Of a DNA stretch of 64,000 nt, positions 44,379 through 52,082 are shown in pieces (the stretch's first letter is position 1; every line of letters begins with the position of its first letter). The DNA lies in the NCBI RefSeq assembly GCF_004310285.1, contig NZ_SISF01000028.1:1-64000 (forward strand), written 5' to 3'. The DNA is from Agrobacterium cavarae. GTDB taxonomy: Bacteria; Pseudomonadota; Alphaproteobacteria; Rhizobiales; Rhizobiaceae. A program made the translations under genes and the position numbers. A model generated the notes under the pieces. That model saw nothing but the letters and a program-made list of their open reading frames with translations. It made no database searches and was not told the DNA's origin.

Positions 44379-44663
44379 ATGAACATCGACAACAACATTG
44401 GCGGAGCGCCCTATCAAAGTCGCTCACAACCTATTGAGAAAGTGCAAACAGACGCCGCTGTCTCAGAGGTTTCTTCGCCTGCCTTTTCCGGCAGCACGAT
44501 TTCCTTCGTCAACGCCCTGCAAGCGGGCGCGCTGGCAAGCGTGCTCTGGACCGTCAACCGCGACGCGGTGAAAGAGGCTGCTGCGGCGCCATCGACCGTG
44601 TCACAGGGACCTTCAGAAGCCGCTGATGCGGCATGGGTCTATCAGGCCTATACGGAACACTGA
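44379..44663 (+). CDS. Small orphan protein, unknown function
   Basis: 94 aa, Ala/Ser-rich, no cysteine. A central stretch SFVNALQAGALASVLWTVNRD may be an amphipathic or weakly hydrophobic helix; the rest is polar and likely disordered, ending AAWVYQAYTEH. GAGG lies before the ATG at 44379. The gap upstream (44096-44378) contains the CtrA-type site. I do not recognise the family. Confidence 0.65.
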   Translation: MNIDNNIGGAPYQSRSQPIEKVQTDAAVSEVSSPAFSGSTISFVNALQAGALASVLWTVNRDAVKEAAAAPSTVSQGPSEAADAAWVYQAYTEH

Positions 44664-44757
44664 TACCGCCGAATGCTTCCGGCGGCGCTCACTCTACGGG
44701 CTGTCGCGACTCCAGGCGAAGCCTTGAGCCATTGCAAGAGCGCGTTTCGCGCGTCGA

Positions 44758-45771
44758 TCACGCAGCCGCGTTGATCTCGACGGTCACATGCGACAATTCT
44801 TCAATCTCTAAAAGCTTTTCCCGATAGGCTGCAGCTGGTGTCTCGCCTCTCGTGGACAGGGATACGATGGCCGCGTGATGGCCGGGGCCGACTTGCCAGA
44901 CATGTAAGTCGGTAATGCTTTCTTCGCCCGTCTCGACCACGCCGCGGATTTTTGCCACGATTGAGCGTTGCTGTGGCATCGCATCCACCAGCACCGCACC
45001 CGTGCTGCGAAGCAGTCCCCAGGACCAGCGGGCAATGACGATACCACCCACAATGCCCATCGCCGGATCGAGGAAGGTCCAGCCGTTCCATTTGCCGAGA
45101 ACAAGGGCCACTATGGCCAGCACCGAGGTCAAGGCATCTGCCACCACGTGCAGATAGGCGGCGCGCAGGTTGTTGTCGCGGCTCCCATGGTGCGTGTGCG
45201 ATCCATGGGAATCCGAGTGATGAGCGTGGGTGCCATGATGGTGGGCGTGGCTTTCATGCGGATGGTCATGATCCTCGGGATCATCGTGATAATGCCCATG
45301 GTGATGGTGATCGTCCTTCAGGAGAAGAGCGCTGACGATGTTGACGACCAGACCGATGACCGCAACGATGATGGCCTGGTTGAAGTCGATCTCCACCGGC
45401 GAGACGAAGCGCAGAGCGCTTTCCCAGGCAATCAACAGCGCGACGACGCCCAGCACCACCGCACTGGCGAAACCGGCGAGATCGCCAAACTTTCCCGTGC
45501 CGAAGGTGAAGCGCGGATCATGCGCGTGCTTGCGGGCATAGAGATAGGCAAGTGCCGAAATCAGCATCGCGCCCGCATGGGTCGACATATGCCAGCCATC
45601 GGCTGTCAGGGCCATGGAGCCGAACCAGTGACCTGCCGCGATCTCCACCACCATCATGACGGTGGTCAGAGCGATGACCATCCAGACGCGTCGCTCGTTG
45701 CGCTCGTGATCGGTCCCTAAGAAAACGTGGCTATGCGTGCCATCCGCGTGGCTATGTTCCATCGTTGCCAT
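44758..45771 (-). CDS. dmeF: Co2+/Ni2+ efflux protein DmeF (cation diffusion facilitator)
   Basis: About 337 aa with six membrane helices and a very His-rich loop between helices 4 and 5 (DDHHHHGHYHDD, HAHHHGTHAHHSDSHGSH). CDF metal sites are visible as H/D pairs in TADGWHMSTH and HVVADALTS. It exports Co and Ni. It follows dmeR with a short gap; AAGGTG in the dmeR stop region serves as ribosome site for the close ATGs at 45774 and 45771. Confidence 0.94.
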   Translation of the reverse strand: MATMEHSHADGTHSHVFLGTDHERNERRVWMVIALTTVMMVVEIAAGHWFGSMALTADGWHMSTHAGAMLISALAYLYARKHAHDPRFTFGTGKFGDLAGFASAVVLGVVALLIAWESALRFVSPVEIDFNQAIIVAVIGLVVNIVSALLLKDDHHHHGHYHDDPEDHDHPHESHAHHHGTHAHHSDSHGSHTHHGSRDNNLRAAYLHVVADALTSVLAIVALVLGKWNGWTFLDPAMGIVGGIVIARWSWGLLRSTGAVLVDAMPQQRSIVAKIRGVVETGEESITDLHVWQVGPGHHAAIVSLSTRGETPAAAYREKLLEIEELSHVTVEINAAA

Positions 45772-45781
45772 CATCGTCACC

Positions 45782-46054
45782 TTATCGAATGTAGGTTTTG
45801 AGAACCTGCGCCAGCTCTTCCGCAGCCTTAGCGCGTTCCTCGTCATTTTCCGCGTGCAGCACGTGCTCGTGCAGATGCTCCTGCATCACTTCGCCCGTCA
45901 GGCCGGAGAGCGCGCCGCGAACCGAGGCGAGGAGTTGCAGAACATCGCCACAGGGCTTGCCGCCCTCTAGCGCCCGTTCCACCGCTTCCATCTGCCCCTT
46001 CATGCGCCGGATACGCGCCAGAAGCTTATCCTTGTCTCGGATCGTATGGGACAT
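45782..46054 (-). CDS. dmeR: Metal-sensing repressor DmeR (RcnR/CsoR family)
   Basis: A 90-aa all-helical repressor. Metal-binding candidates are C35 (GGKPCGDVLQ) and histidines H60, H62, H64 in QEHLHEHV, the pattern of the Ni/Co branch. It should bind the operator just upstream and release it on Co or Ni, allowing dmeRF transcription. It is the first gene of dmeRF. Confidence 0.93.
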   Translation of the reverse strand: MSHTIRDKDKLLARIRRMKGQMEAVERALEGGKPCGDVLQLLASVRGALSGLTGEVMQEHLHEHVLHAENDEERAKAAEELAQVLKTYIR

Positions 46055-46069
46055 CTGCCTATCCTCACT

Positions 46070-46091
46070 ATAGTATAGGGGGGTATACTAT
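46070..46091 (-). promoter_or_regulatory. DmeR operator
   Basis: Perfect 8-bp arms ATAGTATA and TATACTAT flank six G residues (six C on the other strand), 16 bases before the dmeR ATG. The layout of a G/C tract between AT-rich inverted repeats is that of RcnR-family operators and of dmeRF in Rhizobium. Confidence 0.85.
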
Positions 46092-46160
46092 TTTCTCTTG
46101 AGGCAGACGGCAAGCCCCCTATGCTGCTTGAGAAGACGCAGATGGCGGCAGAGCGTTCGA

Positions 46161-46937
46161 TCAGCCCTTCAGGGCATCGAAGAGCGGCATGCTGATGAGG
46201 GCTGCGGTTGCGATCATCCCATAGCAGATGCGGCGAAAGGTCTTCTCTTCGGCAAGGCCGAACATTCTACTGCCGAGCCATACACCAAGGCCGTAAACCG
46301 GGGCGACGAGAACCGCTAACCCCAAGAGCTTCACCGTGATGAGACCATTCCACAGATAGGCCGAGGCATTGAGCACCGTGGAAATCGCAAAATAGAGAAT
46401 GATATTGGCCCGAACGATGACCGCCGGCACAGCCCCGCCCAACCAATAGGCCACGACCGGCGGCCCGCCGATCTGCGCCACGCCGGAAAACACACCGGCG
46501 ATCAGTCCGACGACCGCCGTCAGAATTGCCTTCGGCCGGTCCCTATAGCGCCAACCGGACATCAGAAGCGACAAGAGTACAACAACGATGGCGACGATGG
46601 CCCAACGGATGGTGACGGGATCGAGTGTCATCAGGAGGTGGACGCCAAGTGGCACGCCAATGATGGCGCCGACCGCCATGGTGAGGACGTCGCGTCGATC
46701 CGCCCGACGGACTGCCCCCGGTATCATCCCGAGCGTCATCACCCCATCGACCACAAGGAGAAGCGGAACGGCAATCTGCGGGCCCATAACCGAACTGGCG
46801 AGCGGCACGAAGATCAGCGCCGCGCCGAAGCCGGAAAAACCGCGCGCGAGGCCTGCGCTCAAAGCGACGAGCACCAGAAATGCCAGGGCGGAAATGGAAA
46901 GATCGGTCGATAAGATACTGGGCATGACGGTGATCAT
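46161..46937 (-). CDS. TauE/SafE family sulfite exporter-like permease
   Basis: 258 aa with about eight hydrophobic segments. GFSGFGAALIFVPLASSVMGP and GLIAGVFSGVAQIGGPPVVAYWL are the paired TauE/SafE repeats. These proteins move sulfonates, sulfite or related anions; the substrate here is unknown. It is divergent from a MerR regulator with 155 bases between, so it may be controlled by it. There is no good ribosome site at 46937 or at the next ATG (46925). Confidence 0.87.
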   Translation of the reverse strand: MITVMPSILSTDLSISALAFLVLVALSAGLARGFSGFGAALIFVPLASSVMGPQIAVPLLLVVDGVMTLGMIPGAVRRADRRDVLTMAVGAIIGVPLGVHLLMTLDPVTIRWAIVAIVVVLLSLLMSGWRYRDRPKAILTAVVGLIAGVFSGVAQIGGPPVVAYWLGGAVPAVIVRANIILYFAISTVLNASAYLWNGLITVKLLGLAVLVAPVYGLGVWLGSRMFGLAEEKTFRRICYGMIATAALISMPLFDALKG

Positions 46938-47055
46938 TAAAGGGAGGCGTTGTCGCTTGCGTCATACTCCATCAGCGCCCGTCAATAGCCAACTGCTTTT
47001 CTCGAATGCCTGACGGCGGAGACGGCAAAACAATTGCGTTCCCACTGTCTGAAAC

Positions 47056-47076
47056 CTATATCTCTACAAGCTATAG
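47056..47076 (+). promoter_or_regulatory. Possible MerR-type operator
   Basis: CTATA (47056-47060) and TATAG (47072-47076) form a dyad just before the merR-like start. With CTGAAA upstream and TAGCTAT downstream it could fill a long spacer, but the -35 and -10 are poor. Confidence 0.35.
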
Positions 47077-47092
47077 CTATGAGGATGAGGCC

Positions 47093-47506
47093 ATGTATTC
47101 CATCGGCGATTTATCGAAACGGACAGGCGTGAAAGTCCCGACCATTCGCTACTACGAGCAAATGGGGCTGCTTAACGAAGCCGATCGCTCCGAGGGCAAT
47201 CAGCGCCGGTATGAAAAGACCGATCTGGAACGTCTCGCTTTCGTGCGGCACGCCCGCGATCTCGGTCTCAACATCGACGCGATCCGTGAATTGATCGCGC
47301 TCAGCCAGCACCGCGAAATGCCGTGCGCGGGTGCGGACCGCATTGCCGCCGATCATCTCGCGACAGTGCGGGAAAAGATCGCCAAGCTGAAGAAGCTGGA
47401 GCACGAGCTGGAGCGGATCGTCTCCCACTGCGACGGACACTCGATCGAAGATTGCAATGTCATCCGGGCGCTGTCGGATCATGGTCTGTGCGATCACGAT
47501 CATTGA
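47093..47506 (+). CDS. MerR family heavy-metal-responsive regulator
   Basis: 137 aa: N-terminal HTH (YSIGDLSKRTGVKVPTIRYYE), a long dimer helix, and cysteines at C78, C113, C121 and C133 with a His-rich end (CDHDH). The C78 ... C113-x7-C121 layout resembles divalent-metal sensors (ZntR/CadR/PbrR). The ATG at 47093 follows GAGG. The divergent TauE-type gene is the nearest possible target, odd for a metal sensor; other targets may lie elsewhere. Confidence 0.87.
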   Translation: MYSIGDLSKRTGVKVPTIRYYEQMGLLNEADRSEGNQRRYEKTDLERLAFVRHARDLGLNIDAIRELIALSQHREMPCAGADRIAADHLATVREKIAKLKKLEHELERIVSHCDGHSIEDCNVIRALSDHGLCDHDH

Positions 47507-47520
47507 GACGTCATGCCGGG

Positions 47521-47554
47521 AGAGGATAGTCACCAGCGCCAGCGACTATCCTCT
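47521..47554. terminator. Hairpin between convergent genes
   Basis: AGAGGATAGTC (47521-47531) and GACTATCCTCT (47544-47554) form a perfect 11-bp stem with a 12-base loop, between the stops of the MerR and YbhB genes. There is no U-run; it may act for both directions. Confidence 0.55.
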
Positions 47555-47563
47555 GCTGCGCCC

Positions 47564-48112
47564 TTAGCGGTTATAGACCGCTGTGATCTTTGCCGTGGCA
47601 AGGGTGTTGGCGCCAATCATGAACCCCGCAAGCGCGTTGCTGGCATTGTCCGGAAGGTCCAGATGCTCCGTGCCAAGCGCATGGACGGTGAAGATGTAGC
47701 GGTGGACTTCACCGGGCGGCGGGCATGCCCCGCCAAAACCGGCTACACCATAATCATTGCGGATTTCCAAGGCTCCTGCGGGCAGCTTCTTGTCGCCGCT
47801 TGCACCAAGTTCGAGCGACGTTTGCGCTGCGTGGATATTCACCACGGTCCAGTGCCACCAGCCCGAGCCTGTCGGCGCATCCGGATCGTAGGCCGTGATG
47901 GCAAAGCTCTTCGTGCCAGCCGGCGCGCCAGACCAGGATAGCTGCGGCGACTGATTTCCGCCCTCGCAGCCGAAGCCCTTGAACACGAAGTTAGACGTAA
48001 GTTGCTGCCCCTCGGCAATCGAAGTGCTCGACAGTTTGAAGTCCGCGGCGCTTGCTGTCGTGGCGGTCAGAAGCGCCATAATGACGCCGGTCGCAACGTT
48101 CTTTTTCAGCAT
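47564..48112 (-). CDS. YbhB/YbcL family (PEBP-like) secreted protein
   Basis: 182 aa with a signal peptide (KKNVATGVIMALLTATTASA). The PEBP fold is shown by GGNQSPQLSWSGAPAGTKSFAI, YDPDAPTGSGWWHWTVVNI and GGACPPPGEVHRYIFTVHAL. Members bind phospholipid-like ligands; the bacterial role is unclear. The start at 48112 follows AAGGAC and places the signal at the N-terminus. Confidence 0.9.
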   Translation of the reverse strand: MLKKNVATGVIMALLTATTASAADFKLSSTSIAEGQQLTSNFVFKGFGCEGGNQSPQLSWSGAPAGTKSFAITAYDPDAPTGSGWWHWTVVNIHAAQTSLELGASGDKKLPAGALEIRNDYGVAGFGGACPPPGEVHRYIFTVHALGTEHLDLPDNASNALAGFMIGANTLATAKITAVYNR

Positions 48113-48210
48113 GATGAGGTGTCCTTTCCAGACGTTGATCATGCTCAAAGACATAGACCTGCCAGGAATTTCGAGCTTCCGGCTCGCGATCAAAGACTAT
48201 CGAAAAACGA

Positions 48211-49026
48211 TCAGAATTCGGCTGTGCGGATAGAGCGTGGCTTAAGACCGAATCTCTTGCGGAAGGCCTCGGAGAAATGCGAGGGCGTCTTGAAGCCGCA
48301 CTCCAACGCGATACTGGAGATCGGCGTATCCGTTGATTGCAGCATCCCTAGCCCCTTCTCCAGCCTCGTGTTCAACAGGATCTGCGAAAATCCCGGACCG
48401 GATTTCGCCAGCCACCGCCGAAAACTGGCTTCACTCATGGCAAAATGACGCGCGACGTCTTCCACCCGCCAAGGCTGGCTGATGTCGGTCTCTATCAGCC
48501 GCCGCACCTTGTTCAAGGGTTGATCTTCCCCTCGCCGCGGCAGATGGATACCGTGATGGCGGAGCCAGACCAACGGCTCCAGAACCCGATGGCGCTTGAC
48601 CGACAAGGGTAGAGTGTCATCATGCAAAGCCTGCCGCGTGACCTCCACCACATCATAGTCCGCGCTTGCTGCCTCGCGAACGATTTGGACACCAGGCGAG
48701 CCTGACGCCCGCGGTGGACCGGCGAAGACCGCATCAATCAGTTCATGATCGAAATAGATGCCTGTCGCCCGATAATTCGCAGCGCTGACAGGACGGTTTT
48801 CCAAGGTGACGATAGAACCAGAGGGGAAAATCAGGAGGTCACCCGCCTCGCCCACGAACTCGCCATTCACAGGACAGACGACCCTTTTGCTCCCGGCGCA
48901 GATGAAGCACAGGAAGGTCACGCCGATGAACAGATCCGTAAATGTCGCGGCCGTGGCTTGGGTAATGGGAAAAATCGAGACGCCCGTGCCCTGAAAACCC
49001 ACTTGCTCTGCGGATTGCGCCGTCAT
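48211..49026 (-). CDS. AraC family transcriptional regulator
   Basis: About 271 aa. An N-terminal cupin-like sensing region (AGSKRVVCPVNGEFVGEAGDLLIFP), then two HTH motifs at the C-terminus (RVEDVARHFAMSEASFRRWL and PISSIALECGFKTPSHFSEAF). The start is uncertain: ATG 49026 has AGGGAC upstream, while 49047 and 49083 are in frame. It lies next to the YbhB gene on the same strand, with 98 bases between. Confidence 0.85.
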   Translation of the reverse strand: MTAQSAEQVGFQGTGVSIFPITQATAATFTDLFIGVTFLCFICAGSKRVVCPVNGEFVGEAGDLLIFPSGSIVTLENRPVSAANYRATGIYFDHELIDAVFAGPPRASGSPGVQIVREAASADYDVVEVTRQALHDDTLPLSVKRHRVLEPLVWLRHHGIHLPRRGEDQPLNKVRRLIETDISQPWRVEDVARHFAMSEASFRRWLAKSGPGFSQILLNTRLEKGLGMLQSTDTPISSIALECGFKTPSHFSEAFRKRFGLKPRSIRTAEF

Positions 49027-49288
49027 CGATGCTTTTGTCCCTGCCATTGACTTATCGAGCGCAAGAGCACGCCGCGCAGACACATAGCGGACTGAGGACG
49101 ACCGATGTCAATGCGCCGCTTGCCCTCATGGCAGATATCGAAACGGACCCATCCAAAATGCCGAAGCCTCCCCTTGACAGCTTTCCAATTCAAGCGCATT
49201 GAATCGAGCATGATCAATGAACGCGCACCCATCTCCTGCACGTATTTTTGGGCCTACCTGTAAAGGGCGGCTCGACAGATCACTTTGT

Positions 49289-49323
49289 CAACAAGCCGCC
49301 GTCAGGCGGCTTTGTTGTTTTCC
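49289..49323 (+). terminator. Terminator-like hairpin ahead of an acetyltransferase gene
   Basis: AACAAGCCGCC (49290-49300) pairs with GGCGGCTTTGTT around GTCA, followed by GTTTTCC. It stands 46 bases before the next ATG and has no annotated plus-strand gene upstream, so it could end a small RNA or act as an attenuator. Confidence 0.65.
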
Positions 49324-49368
49324 AAGCGTCCTGACGGCAAAAAACCAGACAACCGAAGGACCAGACCC

Positions 49369-49857
49369 ATGACCGAAGATAGCCTCCTGACACTGCCAAG
49401 ACCGCCCGTCGTCACCATTCGTGGCGCGCGCCCGGTCGATCTGCCTGAACTCAACGAGATGATCACCCTGCTCGCCGCCCATCATGGCGATGCCGCCGCG
49501 ATCACGCCGGAGAAGCTTGAGCGCGATCTGTTCGGCCAGGTCCCCTGGATCACCGCACTGGTGGCGGAAGCGGCAGGCGAACTTATCGGCTACGCCATTC
49601 TCGTGCCGCTCTACCGCGCCCAGGAAGGCCGCCGCGGCATGGAGTTGCACCATCTCTTCGTGCGGGACGGCCATCGCGGTCACGGCACCGGTCAGCACCT
49701 GGTGGCGCGCGCGCGTGATGTTGCAAAACGCTGCGGCTGCGACTTCCTGTCCGTCGGCGCTGCGACCGGCAACTTCGCCGCACACAAGTTCTACGAAAAC
49801 ATGGATTTCGTTCCGCGTCCCGTCACCGGCATGCGCTTCATGCAGGCAATTGCCTGA
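49369..49857 (+). CDS. GNAT family N-acetyltransferase
   Basis: 162 aa. ELHHLFVRDGHRGHGTGQHLV is the acetyl-CoA motif (R-G-H-G-T-G), followed by GAATGNFAAHKFYENMDF. The substrate is unknown. AAGGA before the ATG at 49369 fixes the start. It is followed 24 bases later by the DJ-1/PfpI gene, likely one transcript. Confidence 0.87.
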   Translation: MTEDSLLTLPRPPVVTIRGARPVDLPELNEMITLLAAHHGDAAAITPEKLERDLFGQVPWITALVAEAAGELIGYAILVPLYRAQEGRRGMELHHLFVRDGHRGHGTGQHLVARARDVAKRCGCDFLSVGAATGNFAAHKFYENMDFVPRPVTGMRFMQAIA

Positions 49858-49881
49858 GCTTCTTCGCTTCTGGAGGATGAC

Positions 49882-50454
49882 ATGACTCGTATTGCAATTG
49901 CGTTGGCGCAAGACTTTGCCGACTGGGAGCCTGCGCTGCTTGCCGCTGCGGCCCGCAGCTATCTCGGTGTCGAGATCGTCACCGCTTCACCCGACGGCCA
50001 GCCTGTGACGTCCATGGGCGGATTCAAGGTGATCCCGGAAACGTCCTATGACGCCCTCGACCCGGAGACGATCGACGCGCTGGTTATCCCGGGCGGCTTG
50101 AGTTGGGAAAAAGGCACTGCGCCCGATTTTGGCGATCTGGTCCATCGCTTTCGGACAAAAGGCCGCGTGGTTGCAGGCATCTGTGCTGCGGCCAGCGCGC
50201 TCGCCGGTACCGGCATCTTGAACAGTGTGGCCCATACGGGCAACGCCCTGGCGTCGCATCAAAAATACGGCGGCTATGACGGAGCAACGCTCTACCGCGA
50301 TCAGCCACAAGCCGTCAGCGATCAGGGTGTTGTCACAGCACCGGGCAATTCACCGGTCAGCTTCGCGAAAGAGGTGTTGAAAGCCCTCGGTCTATGGGGA
50401 CCGGAAGCCGCAGCCGAACTGTCGGTATTTTCCGCGGAACACGTGCCGGCTTAA
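49882..50454 (+). CDS. DJ-1/PfpI family protein
   Basis: 190 aa. The nucleophile elbow is A-G-I-C101-A-A-A, with the conserved glutamate E16 (DWEPALL) and GG at 71-72. This matches type-1 glutamine-amidotransferase-like proteins of the YdeA/DJ-1 group; the activity (deglycase, glyoxalase or protease) cannot be told. GGAGGATG region supplies the ribosome site. Its stop codon overlaps the end of a convergent small gene. Confidence 0.9.
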   Translation: MTRIAIALAQDFADWEPALLAAAARSYLGVEIVTASPDGQPVTSMGGFKVIPETSYDALDPETIDALVIPGGLSWEKGTAPDFGDLVHRFRTKGRVVAGICAAASALAGTGILNSVAHTGNALASHQKYGGYDGATLYRDQPQAVSDQGVVTAPGNSPVSFAKEVLKALGLWGPEAAAELSVFSAEHVPA

Positions 50455-50771
50455 CGATCCAGCACACGGCAGAGGCGCGCCGGTCCTTGCGCGTCTTCTG
50501 CTGTCATGGCTCGGCGAAGATCGCGGCTGTTGATATGGAGGCTGCGCTCGAAGGGGATACTCAGCCGCTCGATCTTGTTGGTGGCCGCCGCGAGAAATGC
50601 TTCGCGGTTTGCCATGAAGTAAGCGCGACAGGTCTCTTCTGTCAGCGCATCATGTATCAACACCTTGAAAGCAAGCCGATGCATGGCGCAAGGCGCGCCA
50701 TGACCGGGAACGGAAAAACGCAGGCAATCGAGGTCATCGCTCCAATCGACCGCGTTCTCCTCTGTCATCAT
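50451..50771 (-). CDS. Unrecognised 106-residue protein in the cbt operon
   Basis: 106 aa, soluble. The N-terminal half has LDCLRFSVPGHGAPCAMHRLAF, with cysteines and histidines that could bind metal, then a helical region LTEETCRAYFMANREAFLAAA. The ATG lies one base after the cbtA stop, so it is the third gene of the riboswitch-controlled cbtB-cbtA operon. That suggests a role in cobalt or cobalamin supply. I do not recognise the family. Confidence 0.7.
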   Translation of the reverse strand: MMTEENAVDWSDDLDCLRFSVPGHGAPCAMHRLAFKVLIHDALTEETCRAYFMANREAFLAAATNKIERLSIPFERSLHINSRDLRRAMTAEDAQGPARLCRVLDR

Positions 50772-50772
50772 G

Positions 50773-51495
50773 TCACTTTGCAGCGTCGAAGCGCTTGAGG
50801 AACAGGCCGCTGAGCGAGCCCAAGATCAGCCAGAACACGAAGCTGGTGACGGTGGCAAGCACGACGAAGCGGCGTTCCAGCGGCAGCGGCGCCAGCGCAT
50901 GTTCACCCGCAGGCGGCAATGGCGCACCGACGACATGCGGCGCAACGATCAACACGACGGCAAGGATCACCGCCCAAGGCTCCGAGCGGCGGAAGGCGAG
51001 GAGCGCGATGCCTCCGGCAGTCGCGGCAGCGGTCGCGATCCACCAGACCTGACGCGCACCAAGATCGGCAGCGGGGCTACCCGGCAGTTCCGGCGGCAGG
51101 CCGATCATCGGGGCCAGCATGACGGCGGCGAAACCGGCGAGCCCCCAGAACAGACCTTCGCGCCAGCCACCCTGAGAGCCGCGAAGCGAGATCAGACCTG
51201 TGAGTACCAATGCATAGCCTATGGCCGTCAGGACATTGGCGGCGATGGTGTAGGCGTTACGCTCGAAACCATCCGCAGGTGCCCAGGCTTCCGCGTCATG
51301 ATGGTGATCGGCCGGTGTAGCCGAATCATGGGAGTGACCTGCCTCGCCACCCGCGCTCTCGAAGGTTTCCGCCTGCAGGATCAGTGGCGTGGTGCCGACC
51401 GCCTGCATGGCGCTGACGGCAAGACCTGCGATCAGGCCGACGAGGACTGCGGTGAAGACGATGTTTCTGAAAAACGGCATCTCATCTCCCCTCAA
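50773..51495 (-). CDS. cbtA: CbtA family cobalt transporter subunit
   Basis: 240 aa with about six membrane helices and a His-rich loop (GHSHDSATPADHHHDAEAW) after helix 1. FWGLAGFAAVMLAPMIGLPPELPG is a family signature. CbtA with CbtB is a predicted cobalt uptake system regulated by B12 riboswitches. The start overlaps the cbtB stop by four bases. Confidence 0.92.
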   Translation of the reverse strand: MRGDEMPFFRNIVFTAVLVGLIAGLAVSAMQAVGTTPLILQAETFESAGGEAGHSHDSATPADHHHDAEAWAPADGFERNAYTIAANVLTAIGYALVLTGLISLRGSQGGWREGLFWGLAGFAAVMLAPMIGLPPELPGSPAADLGARQVWWIATAAATAGGIALLAFRRSEPWAVILAVVLIVAPHVVGAPLPPAGEHALAPLPLERRFVVLATVTSFVFWLILGSLSGLFLKRFDAAK

Positions 51496-51674
51496 TGGCA
51501 GGGAAAAGCATTGGCGTGGCGCGTATCATGCGCCGCATTGTGCATGGCCTCGACATGCGAGAAGCCAACGAAACCGACAATGAACAGGCCAAGTGCAACG
51601 GCACTCAGCGCTTGTAAGAGTTTCGATGTGGTCGAGGACACGGCGCTCGACGCCGTATTCTGTTGGATAGACAT
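51492..51674 (-). CDS. cbtB: CbtB family cobalt transporter subunit
   Basis: 60 aa: one membrane helix (about 22-42) and a C-terminal metal motif H-N-A-A-H-D-T-R-H ending FPCH. This is the standard CbtB layout. The ATG at 51674 follows AGAGGG; an upstream in-frame start would add a non-conserved segment. It is the first gene after the riboswitch. Confidence 0.92.
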   Translation of the reverse strand: MSIQQNTASSAVSSTTSKLLQALSAVALGLFIVGFVGFSHVEAMHNAAHDTRHANAFPCH

Positions 51675-51824
51675 GGTGACCCTCTTCTTCAGCGGCGCGC
51701 TGCTTTCAGGCAGCCGGACGCACGCGTTCAACCTTCACCACGGGGAAAGACAAACAGGGCTTTTCGGGCGGATGGTGCCAACCCGAAAACCGTGCTCTTC
51801 CGGACACCCCGCCGGCATTGACGA

Positions 51825-52000
51825 CACTTCGTGATGGCAGGTCTCCTGGCTCGCGGGTCGTAGCCTTGAAAACACCTTCCCGATGCCAGATTTAGCATCA
51901 GTGGCTGTTGTTTTCCGGCTCACCGCTCACAGTTGCGGGGGCAGCCACGAATGAGAGCGAGGCTCCTATCGTGTTCCCTTTTCACTTTCCGGCAGAACCG
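51825..52000 (-). promoter_or_regulatory. Cobalamin (AdoCbl) riboswitch
   Basis: Read on the minus strand, the B12-element blocks appear in order: GGTTC near 51999, AAAAGGGAAC, TGCCCCCGCAACTGT, GCGGTGAGCC, ACAGCCACTG, GGGAAGGTG and the B12 box GCGAGCCAGGAGACCTGCC ending near 51836. Downstream, TTTTCGGG (51794-51787) can pair with CCCGAAAA as part of the expression platform before cbtB. Cobalamin should shut the operon down. Confidence 0.93.
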
Positions 52001-52082
52001 GAAAGACCATCACGCCTCTGTTATCGGTCAGGGGTTGTGGAGAGTCAATGCGAGAAGCTTGAGCCTCCCGTATTCACAGATG

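Noticed and set aside
45180..45310. Short tandem-like repeats (ATG/CAT-rich)
   Set aside because: They encode the His-rich loop of DmeF; the repetition follows from the histidine codons and is not a DNA repeat element.
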